NCBI GenBank assembly: GCA_023423695.1
Contig: JAFAFA010000004.1
Coordinates: forward strand, 62,001-126,000
Length of the DNA: 64,000 bases
Source of the DNA: Pseudomonadota bacterium
Lineage (GTDB): Bacteria > Pseudomonadota > Alphaproteobacteria > Azospirillales > Azospirillaceae
Direction of reading: 5' to 3'
Shown here: positions 57,183 through 64,000 of the stretch, one piece after another
Layout of the letters: each line of letters begins with the position of its first letter
Numbering within the stretch: the first letter of the stretch is position 1
Position numbers and translations under genes: made by a program
The notes under the pieces: model-generated
What the model was told of the DNA's origin: nothing
Seen by the model: the letters and a program-made list of their open reading frames with translations, nothing else
Database searches by the model: none

Positions 57183-58205
57183 ATGACCCATCCCTTCTTC
57201 CTCCCCCCGCACCGCACCACCCCCCAGGGCACGCCGCGCCGCGTCGGGGTGGAACTTGAATTCGCCGACCTGGACGCGCCGTCGGCCGCGTCCTGCGTGC
57301 GCGAGCTGTTCGGGGGGACGGTCACCGTCGAAAACCCGCACCGATGTCTGGTGAGCGGCACCAGCCTGGGCGACTTCACGGTGGAGCTGGATATGCGCTC
57401 CGCCCATCCCGGCAAGGGAGGGGCCGCGATGCTGGACCCCTTGCGTCCGCTCTGGGGCAACATCGGCAGTCTGGTGATGCCGTTCGAGATCGCCGCCCCG
57501 CCGGTGACGGTTGAGCAGATGCCGGACCTGGAAAGACTGGTCGCCTGCCTGCGCGACCGCGGTGCCGCCGGAACGGAGGCCAGCCCGCTCTTCGCCTTCG
57601 GCCTGCATTTCAATCCGGAGGTGGCGCGGACGGACGGCGACTATGTGCTGGACCACCTGAAGGCCTTCCTGATCCTGGCGCCCTGGCTGCGGCGGGAGAT
57701 CCGCGTCGATCCGACCCGCCGCCTGTCCGGCTTCATCGCCGCCTTCCCCACCCATTATGCCGCCAAGCTCGCGGATCCGGCCTATCGCCCCGACCTGGGC
57801 GGCCTGATCGACGATTATCTGGCCGACAATCCGACCCGCAACCGCGAGCTGGACCTGTTCCCGCTGTTCGCCCATCTCGCCCCCGACCGCTTGGCGAAGG
57901 CGATGGAGGACCCGCATGTCCGCCCGCGCCCGACCTTCCACTACCGGCTGCCCAACGCGCGGCTGAGCGATCCGAACTGGTCGCTCGCCGCCGACTGGAA
58001 CCGCTGGGTGGCGGTGGAGCGTCTGGCGGCGGACCGTGCCTTGCTGGACGCGCTGGGCGCCGAGTACCGGCAGGTGGCCGACACGCAGGCAGCCGATCGC
58101 TGGGCCGAGCGGATCGACGGCTTCATGGCCGCGAATCCCGTCATCCATGGCCCTCCCGGTGAGGAGAATGCCGCTGCCGACGACACGCTGCGGCAAGCCG
58201 GCTGA
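57183..58205 (+). CDS. amidoligase-family (COOH-NH2 ligase) enzyme
   Basis: 340 residues of the Amidoligase_2 family, relatives of the glutamine synthetase/gamma-glutamylcysteine ligase fold that join a carboxylate to an amine with ATP. The metal/nucleotide strand signature GVELEFADL (Glu24, Glu26) is at the start, then GDFTVELDMRSAHP, and FAFGLHFNPEVARTDGDYVL. The C-terminal half is helical (HLAPDRLAKAMED, HYRLPNARLSDPNW). No acceptor is known. A class I glutamine amidotransferase gene follows by 14 bases, a pairing described for this family. The ATG at 57183 lacks a strong ribosome site. Confidence 0.84.
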   Translation: MTHPFFLPPHRTTPQGTPRRVGVELEFADLDAPSAASCVRELFGGTVTVENPHRCLVSGTSLGDFTVELDMRSAHPGKGGAAMLDPLRPLWGNIGSLVMPFEIAAPPVTVEQMPDLERLVACLRDRGAAGTEASPLFAFGLHFNPEVARTDGDYVLDHLKAFLILAPWLRREIRVDPTRRLSGFIAAFPTHYAAKLADPAYRPDLGGLIDDYLADNPTRNRELDLFPLFAHLAPDRLAKAMEDPHVRPRPTFHYRLPNARLSDPNWSLAADWNRWVAVERLAADRALLDALGAEYRQVADTQAADRWAERIDGFMAANPVIHGPPGEENAAADDTLRQAG

Positions 58206-58219
58206 AAAGGGAGCGTGCC

Positions 58220-58996
58220 ATGGCAGCCGTCATCGGAAGGTCCCGGCCGCTGGTCGGCATCACCGCCTCCGTCCATGGCAGCCGCATCGCCGCCATGGCC
58301 AACCGCCTCGCGCTGTGGCGGGCCGGCGCCGCGTCGGTCCGCATCACGGCCGAGGCACCCTTCCCCATCGACCGGCTGGACGCGCTGGTGGTCGGCGGCG
58401 GCGACGACATCGACGCCGCGCTATACGGCGAATCCGCCCGGCCGCACATCCGCATCGATCCCGAACGCGACCGGCTGGAGATGCGCGCGCTGGACTGCGC
58501 CGCCCAACTTGGTCTGCCGGTGCTGGGGATCTGCCGCGGGTCGCAGATGATCAACGTCCACCGCGGCGGCTCGCTGCACGTCGACATCCACGAGGTGTAC
58601 GAGGAAGCGCCGCACATGCGCACTGTGCTGCCGCGCAAGCGCATCCGCATCGAGCCCGACAGCCGGCTGTACTGTATCCTCGGCCTCGCCGAATGCCGGG
58701 TGAACGCCCTGCACCACCAGTCGGTCGACCGTGTCGGCGACGGCTTGCGGGTCGTCGCCCGCGAGCGCGCCGGCGTCGTCCAGGGCATCGAGGCGCCGGA
58801 CGAGCCCTTCATGATCGGCGTGCAGTGGCACCCGGAATATTTGGTGACGGACAGCCGCCAGCAGGGCCTGTTCCGCCGTCTGGTCGCCACCGCCATGGGC
58901 ACCGCCCCGCTGGACGACATCGCCGGAACCGCCCCGGCCGACCTTGACCGGACCGAGCCCTCACCCACCCGCCGGTCGGTGCGGGCGCAGGGCTGA
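58220..58996 (+). CDS. class I glutamine amidotransferase (peptidase C26, gamma-glutamyl-GABA hydrolase-like)
   Basis: 258 residues. The triad of the C26/PuuD-like family is intact: nucleophile Cys105 in VLGICRGSQMINVHRGG, and His204 and Glu206 in IGVQWHPEYL. VVGGGDDIDAALYGE supplies the oxyanion-hole glycines. It probably hydrolyses or transfers gamma-glutamyl amide bonds, perhaps undoing or editing the product of the amidoligase encoded directly upstream. AAGGGAG precedes the ATG at 58220. The last 35 residues are a charged, proline-containing tail. Confidence 0.9.
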   Translation: MAAVIGRSRPLVGITASVHGSRIAAMANRLALWRAGAASVRITAEAPFPIDRLDALVVGGGDDIDAALYGESARPHIRIDPERDRLEMRALDCAAQLGLPVLGICRGSQMINVHRGGSLHVDIHEVYEEAPHMRTVLPRKRIRIEPDSRLYCILGLAECRVNALHHQSVDRVGDGLRVVARERAGVVQGIEAPDEPFMIGVQWHPEYLVTDSRQQGLFRRLVATAMGTAPLDDIAGTAPADLDRTEPSPTRRSVRAQG

Positions 58997-59102
58997 GCCG
59001 CTCTGGTTATCGGCAGCCACGCGTCTTTCCTCCGCCTCGCGCATCCCGTCGCGCCATACACTTGAAGACGTCTCGTTCCAAAACAACACGGGGCCAAAAC
59101 GA

Positions 59103-59142
59103 CGCGGGCGCCGCCGGAGGGATGGCTCCGGCGACGCCCGCG
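59103..59142 (-). terminator. terminator of the small secreted-protein gene
   Basis: CGCGGGCGCCGCCGGAG (59103-59119) and CTCCGGCGACGCCCGCG (59126-59142) pair with one mismatch around a six-base loop. On the minus strand TCGTTTTGG follows. It starts 23 bases beyond the stop at 59165. Confidence 0.8.
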
Positions 59143-59164
59143 GTGTATGGCCGCAAAGCGGATG

Positions 59165-59560
59165 TTACTGGCTGCCGCCCTGGTCCGGGCCGCAGTTCGG
59201 GGTGCCCGGCGGGCAGTGGGTGCCCGTGGCGGTCTGGTTGTCGCGCGGGATGTTGCTGCCGGTGTTGTTGCCCATGCCCGACGGCGCGGTGGTCACGCCC
59301 GGCATGGACGAACCGGACATGCTGCCGCTGGAGGTGCCGGTCGAACCCGAGGTGCCCGGAGCGTTCAGCGGACCGTTGCCCGACGAGCCGGCCGACGGCG
59401 AGGTGGTGGCGCCCGGCGTGGTGCGGACCACACCGTCCGGACCGGTGTAGCTGGTGGCGCTGTCGGCCGAGCCCTGCGGAACTTGCGGGGCCGTCTGGGC
59501 CAGCGCCGGGGTGGCCATCAGGAGAACCGCCGAAACGGCGCCGATCATCAGGTTACGCAT
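59165..59560 (-). CDS. small secreted Ser/Thr/Gly-rich protein
   Basis: 131 residues, family not recognised. A clear signal peptide (MRNLMIGAVSAVLLMATPALA) is likely cut before QTAP. The mature chain is low-complexity, rich in Gly, Ser, Thr, Pro and Asn, with a two-cysteine end (THCPPGTPNCGPDQ) that could form a disulphide. AAGGAG precedes the ATG at 59560 and a good terminator follows, so it is a real gene. It probably lies in the periplasm or is exported; no function can be assigned. Confidence 0.82.
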   Translation of the reverse strand: MRNLMIGAVSAVLLMATPALAQTAPQVPQGSADSATSYTGPDGVVRTTPGATTSPSAGSSGNGPLNAPGTSGSTGTSSGSMSGSSMPGVTTAPSGMGNNTGSNIPRDNQTATGTHCPPGTPNCGPDQGGSQ

Positions 59561-59883
59561 CCTCGAACTCCTTCATGGTGGCAACGCCTCGCAGTCGGGC
59601 GTCTTGCGGATCGGGGCTAATGGCGGGCCATCCGTCGCGTGCCGTGTCGGCGTCGCGCTTGCCGGCTGGGCCATCGCCTCTTTCACCGGGTTCAACAGGG
59701 CAATCCGGCCATGGTTTCGGTCGGTGAATGCGCTTTTTTCAGGAATCCGCGGCAAAAGCGTGGCTGCCGGGCCTCCTTTGGCGTGATCCAGACGCACCGG
59801 GCCTGCGACGGGAACAACCAGCCCCCGCCGGGGTTCAAGCCGCGAGGCGGACAGTGTGCCGGACAGCCGGCCGAAAGGTATCA
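59561..59883. other. divergent intergenic region before the phospholipase D-type gene
   Basis: About 320 bases separating the secreted-protein gene from the phospholipase D-family gene. No convincing gene, RNA or hairpin. It should hold two divergent promoters. Confidence 0.5.
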
Positions 59884-61515
59884 ATGCGTTTCCGCCGCGC
59901 CCGGAGTCGATTTTTACCGATGAAGCTCAATCCTTCCGCCCCGCCGGTCCATTCCCCACAGCCCGCAGCCGGGCCTGTGCTGCGCCCCGGCGTCACCTGC
60001 TGGCGGACGGAGCGGGCCGGGCGGGTGGCGGTTCTGGTCGATGGCGCCGATTACTTCGTCGCCGCCCGCGCCGCGATTGAAAAGGCGCAGCATTCGATCC
60101 TGCTGGTCGGCTGGGACGTCGATCCGCGCATGCGCCTGGACCCCCACAGCCCGGAAACGCTCGGCCGCTTCCTGGCCCGGCTGATGCGGTCGCGCCCCGG
60201 CCTGCATGTGCGGGCGCTGAAATGGGACATGCCCTTTCCCATCGCGCTCGACCACCCGCACGAACCGCTGGAGCGTTGGAACCGCAACACCGGCCGCCGG
60301 CTGAACGCCCGGCTGGACGGGGAACTGCCGGTCGGCGCCGCCCAGCACCAGAAGATTCTGGTGATCGACGACGCGCTCGCCTTCTGCGGTGGCATCGACT
60401 TCTCCTTCGACCGTTGGGACACCTCGGAGCATCGCGACGACGACCCGCGCCGCCGCGGCCCGGATGGCGAGCCCTACGGCCCCCGCCACGACGTGATGAT
60501 GATGGTCGACGGCGACGCCGCCCGCGCGTTGTCCGAACTGGCGCGGGAGCGCTGGCGCTGCGCCACCGGCGAGGCACTGGAATCCTGCCCGCCGCCGGAT
60601 CATGACCCCTGGCCCGACTGCCCGCTGCGCGACTGCTCCCACCCGGTGCTGACCGACGCGGTGGTCGGCGTGTCGCGCACCGTGCCGGCGACCGACGACA
60701 GCCCCGCGATCCGCGAAAGCGAGGCGCTGACCTTCGCCGCCATCGCCGCGGCGGAGCGGACCATCTATCTTGAAAACCAGTATTTCGCCTCCGCCCGCGT
60801 CGCGAGCGCGCTGGCCCGACGGCTGGCCGAGCCCGACGGGCCGGAGGTGGTGGTGGTGGTTTCGATGGAAAGCCCGAGCTGGTTCGACCGCATGGCGATG
60901 GACACGCCGCGGTCGGTCGCCTTGCGCTGCCTGCGCGAGGCCGACCGCTTCGGCCGCCTGCGCGCCATGACCCCGGTGACGGAACAGGGGGCCCCGGTGA
61001 TCGTCCATTCCAAGGTTGTGGCGGTGGACGGCCGGCTGCTGCGCATCGGCTCCTCCAACCTGAACAACCGCTCGATGGGCTACGACACCGAATGCGACCT
61101 GACCATCGAGGCGCCGGAGGAGGACGGTCCCGGGCGCGACCGGGCGGCGGACGCCATCACCGGCGTGCGCAACCGCCTGCTGGCCGAGCATATGGGCATC
61201 GACCAGGACCGGCTGGAGGCCGAACTGCGGGAGACGGGAAGCCTGATCGCCGCCATCGGCTGCCTGTGCCGGCAGTCCGGCCGCCGTCTGGTGGATCTTC
61301 CCGCCACCGATCCCAGCCTGACCGAACAGGCATTCGCCGCGCTGCGCATCGCCGATCCAGACGATCCGGACGAGGCCTGGGCCCCATGGAAGCGCCTGCC
61401 GGCACCGCCGCGCTCCGCCTTGCGCGTGGCCGCCGCGGCGCTGCTGACCGTGGGTCTGGCGGCGGGTGCCTGGGGTGTGGTGCGGGCGGTGCGGAAGGAG
61501 GAGCGCGGTCGGTAG
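59884..61515 (+). CDS. phospholipase D-family protein (cardiolipin synthase-like)
   Basis: About 543 residues. Both HxKx4D motifs are present: HQKILVIDDALAFCGGIDF and HSKVVAVDGRLLRIGSSNLN with NRSMGYDTECDL. ENQYFASARVASALARRL lies before the second. A single C-terminal hydrophobic segment (LRVAAAALLTVGLAAGAWGV) suggests membrane anchoring. Likely a phosphatidyltransferase or phospholipase acting on membrane lipids. Two starts are possible: ATG at 59884 with AAAGG five bases upstream, or ATG at 59920 with a poor site; I prefer the first with moderate certainty. Confidence 0.9.
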   Translation: MRFRRARSRFLPMKLNPSAPPVHSPQPAAGPVLRPGVTCWRTERAGRVAVLVDGADYFVAARAAIEKAQHSILLVGWDVDPRMRLDPHSPETLGRFLARLMRSRPGLHVRALKWDMPFPIALDHPHEPLERWNRNTGRRLNARLDGELPVGAAQHQKILVIDDALAFCGGIDFSFDRWDTSEHRDDDPRRRGPDGEPYGPRHDVMMMVDGDAARALSELARERWRCATGEALESCPPPDHDPWPDCPLRDCSHPVLTDAVVGVSRTVPATDDSPAIRESEALTFAAIAAAERTIYLENQYFASARVASALARRLAEPDGPEVVVVVSMESPSWFDRMAMDTPRSVALRCLREADRFGRLRAMTPVTEQGAPVIVHSKVVAVDGRLLRIGSSNLNNRSMGYDTECDLTIEAPEEDGPGRDRAADAITGVRNRLLAEHMGIDQDRLEAELRETGSLIAAIGCLCRQSGRRLVDLPATDPSLTEQAFAALRIADPDDPDEAWAPWKRLPAPPRSALRVAAAALLTVGLAAGAWGVVRAVRKEERGR

Positions 61516-61570
61516 GGCTTTTCGTCCTCAGGGCATCCTGCAACAGGAAGCGCTGCTTTGTGTTGAGCGA

Positions 61571-61599
61571 AGCCCCTCTCCCGCAAGGGGAGAGGGGCT
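61571..61599. terminator. hairpin between convergent genes
   Basis: AGCCCCTCTCCC (61571-61582) pairs perfectly with 61588-61599, loop GCAAG, followed by ATTTGTTG on the plus strand. It lies 55 bases after the phospholipase-type gene and resembles the core of the intergenic palindromes. Confidence 0.75.
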
Positions 61600-61642
61600 A
61601 TTTGTTGCAGATGCGGGGGCGAGGCCCCCTTTAGTGTGTCTT

Positions 61643-62413
61643 TTAGCGTGTCTGCGCCACAGTGCCGTCGTCGGAGATGATGATCTCGACGCGGCGGTTC
61701 TGCTGGCGGCCTGCATCGTTGCTGTTGGAGGCGACGGGCTGCGCCTCTCCCATGCCCTGGGTGACGATGCGCGACGGCGAGACGCCACGCGCCGACAGGG
61801 CGTCGCGGACGGCCTGGGCGCGGGCTTCCGACAGGCGCAGGTTGGTGGTGTCGCTGCCGGTGTTGTCGGTGTGGCCCTCGATCCGCACGGTGCGGGCCGG
61901 ATGCGCCTGCAGGAACTGGGCGAGCCGGTCCATGCGCTCATAGGCGCCGGGGGTCAGATCGGCCCGGCCGGTGGAGAACAGGATGTCGCCGAGCGTCATC
62001 ACGAGGCCGCGCTCGGTCCGCTGGGCCTGGAGGTCGCGCAGCTGCTGCTCCAGCTCGGTGTTGCGGGCCTGGAGGCGGTAGGTGTCGGCATTGGCGACCA
62101 CGGTCTGGGCGCCCTTCACCCCGGCCGTCTCCTGCGCGATCTGCACGCGGCGGCTGACGATGTAGGCCTGATGATCGACCTCGGAGGCGTCGGCACCCTG
62201 GTCGCGCAGCGTCTCGGCCCGGCGCAGGGCCTCCTCGGCGTCGCGCAGCTGCAGCGGGGCGTTGCCGGCGATCTGCGGATTGGCGGCGGCGAGGCTGTAG
62301 TCCTGGCGCGCCTGGGTCAGGGCGGCGCTGTCGGTCGGCTGGGTGGCGCAGCCGGCAAGGCCGAGCCCGAGCCCGGCCAGCACCAGGAGGGTGCGAGGAG
62401 CGAGCGCGTTCAT
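61643..62413 (-). CDS. OmpA-family lipoprotein with DUF4398-like N-terminal domain
   Basis: 256 residues, a likely outer-membrane lipoprotein: signal with lipobox LGLAGC (Cys22). An alpha-helical DUF4398-like region with coiled coil (about 30-130; ARQDYSLAAANPQIAGNAP, AYRLQARNTELEQQ-type helix) precedes an OmpA_C domain: LGDILFSTGRADLTPGAYER, IEGHTDNTGSDTTNLRLSEA and GRQQNRRVEIII. It probably bridges the outer membrane and peptidoglycan. It overlaps the preceding gene by ATGA, so both are translated together. Confidence 0.88.
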   Translation of the reverse strand: MNALAPRTLLVLAGLGLGLAGCATQPTDSAALTQARQDYSLAAANPQIAGNAPLQLRDAEEALRRAETLRDQGADASEVDHQAYIVSRRVQIAQETAGVKGAQTVVANADTYRLQARNTELEQQLRDLQAQRTERGLVMTLGDILFSTGRADLTPGAYERMDRLAQFLQAHPARTVRIEGHTDNTGSDTTNLRLSEARAQAVRDALSARGVSPSRIVTQGMGEAQPVASNSNDAGRQQNRRVEIIISDDGTVAQTR

Positions 62414-62991
62414 TGCCGCACCTCCGGATAGCTGTAGCCCCAGCTGTTGCCGGTGCTGGTCCCCAGCGAACCTGCGGGCGCCGGCGGAACGGCGGACGGT
62501 GCGGGGTAGCTGGAGCCGCTATAGCTCGACCCGCTCGCACCGGAACCGGTGGCGGGCAGCGTGCCGAGCGTCGAACCGCTGTAGACCGGCGCGGCGCCCG
62601 GGACGGCATTGGGCGCCATCGCCGACTGCGGCGTGGTCGGGGTGGCGGACTGGCGGACCGCGGTGGCGGCCTGCTGGGTCACGGCGCGCTGCGAGGTCAC
62701 CGTCGCCAGTTCGGCATCGACGCGGGCCTCCTCGGCCAGACGGCGGGCACGGGTGCGCTCGTCGGCGCGCATCGCCTTGTCGGCGGCGGCCAGCTTGTCG
62801 CGGGCGCTCTGCAGGGCGACCGGCGCATATTGCAGGGCGTTGGCGCGCTCCGCCTCCTGTACCGCCTGGGAAGCGGCACCGAGCTGGGCGGTGGGCGGCG
62901 GCACGTCGGAGGCGCAGGCGGCCATGCCGAGCGCCGCCGACAGGACGGCGGCGGCGCGCCACCGGTTCGTCGTTGTGGAATTGCGGGTCAT
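62410..62991 (-). CDS. DUF4398-domain lipoprotein
   Basis: 193 residues. Signal peptide with lipobox GMAAC (Cys26). A helical domain (about 38-105) matching the DUF4398 pattern (LGAASQAVQEAERANALQYA, ARDKLAAADKAMRADE, RRLAEEARVDAELAT) is followed by a low-complexity Pro/Ser/Gly/Tyr-rich tail. The ATG at 62991 follows AAAGGA. It is translationally coupled to the downstream OmpA-like lipoprotein, which carries a similar helical domain, so the two likely form an envelope complex. Confidence 0.85.
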   Translation of the reverse strand: MTRNSTTTNRWRAAAVLSAALGMAACASDVPPPTAQLGAASQAVQEAERANALQYAPVALQSARDKLAAADKAMRADERTRARRLAEEARVDAELATVTSQRAVTQQAATAVRQSATPTTPQSAMAPNAVPGAAPVYSGSTLGTLPATGSGASGSSYSGSSYPAPSAVPPAPAGSLGTSTGNSWGYSYPEVRQ

Positions 62992-63140
62992 CGCATTGGG
63001 TCCTTTCGGAAGCGGCTCACGCCGAAAATCCTGGCCGACGCTATTGGCCGTAAGGCCATGTCCGTTCGGGTGTTTCGTGCCTCCAACGCGCAAGCCGGCA
63101 CGAAGGTTCCACGGCGGTTCCACGGCAGTTCCACGGCGGA

Positions 63141-63779
63141 TCAGCCTCCGCTGCGCGACACCCCGCTCCGGGTCGTGCGGCGGTTGTCGCGGCGGTGGCG
63201 AACCAGCCGCAGCACATAGGCGCCGATCAGGGCGACGAACAGCAGCAGAGTCCCCGGCACCATCAGATCGGCGATCCAGGGGAAACCCACCCGCACCAGA
63301 TAGCCCGTGCAGGCCAGCACCAGCGACCACAGCGTCGCCCCCGCCGCGGCATAGAGCAGGAACACCCCCATCGGCAGCCCGCAGGCCCCGGCGGGGACGG
63401 AGATCAGGGTGCGCAGGCCCGGCAGGGGCTGGCACAGCAGGACGGCGAGGCCGCCGCGCCGGGCGAACCATCCGGTGGCGCGGTGGACCTGCTCCGGCTT
63501 CACGGTCAGCCAATGACCGTGACGGCCGAGGAAGGCCTCGAACCGCTCTCGCCCCATCCAGTGGGCCGGCGCATACCAGACCAGTTCTCCCACCGCGGAG
63601 CCGAGCCCGGCGGCCAGCGCCACCAGCAGCAGGTTGAACTCCCCCGTCGCCGCCCCCATGCCGGCCAGCGGGATCACCGTCTCCGCCGGGATCGGCGGCA
63701 GCGCGCGGGCCAGGATCAGCATCAGGAAGATGCCGAGATAGCCGAACTGCTGCACGATCTGGATGATCCACTCGGTCAT
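63141..63779 (-). CDS. DedA-family (SNARE-associated) membrane protein
   Basis: 212 residues with about five hydrophobic segments. DedA/VTT signatures include the start QIVQQFGYLGIFLMLILARA, PPIPAETVIPLAGMGAATG, LGSAVGELVWYAPAHWMG and the conserved arginine motif in CQPLPGLRTLISVPAGACGLP. DedA proteins help recycle undecaprenyl phosphate or scramble phospholipids and support envelope stability. The ATG at 63779 starts just before the first helix. The basic C-terminal tail (RLVRHRRDNRRTTRSG) lies in the cytosol. Confidence 0.92.
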   Translation of the reverse strand: MTEWIIQIVQQFGYLGIFLMLILARALPPIPAETVIPLAGMGAATGEFNLLLVALAAGLGSAVGELVWYAPAHWMGRERFEAFLGRHGHWLTVKPEQVHRATGWFARRGGLAVLLCQPLPGLRTLISVPAGACGLPMGVFLLYAAAGATLWSLVLACTGYLVRVGFPWIADLMVPGTLLLFVALIGAYVLRLVRHRRDNRRTTRSGVSRSGG

Positions 63780-63933
63780 TCGCTTGCCGGGGTTGGCTGT
63801 GGATTGAGGGGGGTTCGATACTGTGAACCGCACGACCGGTGCGGGCGTTCCCAACCCGGCTCTCTCTCGACGCGTTCCCCTCTTGACCCGAGTCAAGGCG
63901 CGGGCCGTTCATCCACGGTTTGGTGTCTCCATC

Positions 63934-64000
63934 ATGACCGCATCCCTCACCCTCGCCGCCGCCCTGCTGTTCCTCAGCCATGCCCTGCCGTCCTGGCCGG
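63934..64000 (+). CDS. start of a membrane-protein gene, cut by the window edge
   Basis: An ATG at 63934 opens a frame of 22 codons to the window end, coding a hydrophobic start (LTLAAALLFLSHALPSWP). This resembles the first helix of NnrU-family proteins, but the piece is too short to be sure. It is divergent from the DedA-family gene. Confidence 0.4.
   Translation, partial: MTASLTLAAALLFLSHALPSWP

Overview
The window is GC-rich, densely coding chromosomal DNA with housekeeping and accessory genes mixed on both strands. Gene content and order suggest an alphaproteobacterium of the Rhodospirillales, most likely an Azospirillum-type free-living diazotroph. This is an inference. It rests on a CowN-type nitrogenase-protection gene, an RpoE-ChrR pair, long multidomain sensor kinases, and several copies of a GC-rich intergenic palindrome. 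I found no phage, transposase, CRISPR, rRNA or tRNA, and no clear sign of recent transfer.

Left part (1-20 kb): the 3' end of a Sua5-type t6A gene; an FAD-linked 2-hydroxyacid dehydrogenase; leuC; a lone branched-chain-type ABC permease with a lipoprotein-like N-terminus; asd; a peptide-type ABC binding protein; an isochorismatase divergent from a LysR regulator; the translation-related run def-fmt-truA; cobS with an overlapping phosphatase gene (cobalamin); a flavin-binding stress-type protein; a DEAD-box helicase; a FliL-like protein; a VUT-family membrane protein; and cimA (isoleucine via citramalate).

Middle (20-40 kb): a TerB-like protein, an AEC carrier, a large DinG/XPD-like helicase, mtgA, and an rpoE-chrR pair with a candidate autoregulated promoter. 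Next comes a tight four-gene run on the minus strand: hybrid sensor kinase, response regulator-diguanylate cyclase, MoeA-like protein, and MoeA-periplasmic-binding-like fusion. This run links signalling to molybdopterin genes. A sorbosone/glucose dehydrogenase-like secreted protein follows, then the most striking locus: trmJ-rcoM-cowN. It encodes a one-component haem-PAS/LytTR carbon monoxide sensor next to the small protein that keeps nitrogenase working in the presence of CO. An lpxD-type acyltransferase, a cupin and an OmpA-like protein complete the block.

Right part (40-64 kb): a TRAP binding protein without its membrane partners; two overlapping genes for unknown membrane-anchored coiled-coil proteins; acs; a small unknown gene; two methyltransferases; a Nudix-exonuclease-YciI-EVE run; acnA; a second hybrid kinase; an amidoligase plus class I glutamine amidotransferase pair; a small secreted protein; a phospholipase D-family protein; a DUF4398-like/OmpA lipoprotein pair; a DedA-family protein; and the start of a further membrane-protein gene at the edge.

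The parts with the best claim to new biology are the CO-sensing nitrogenase module with an altered RcoM haem pocket, the kinase/c-di-GMP/MoeA operon, the amidoligase pair and the coiled-coil membrane pair. None of these assignments has been tested by database search; they rest on motif and sequence recognition.
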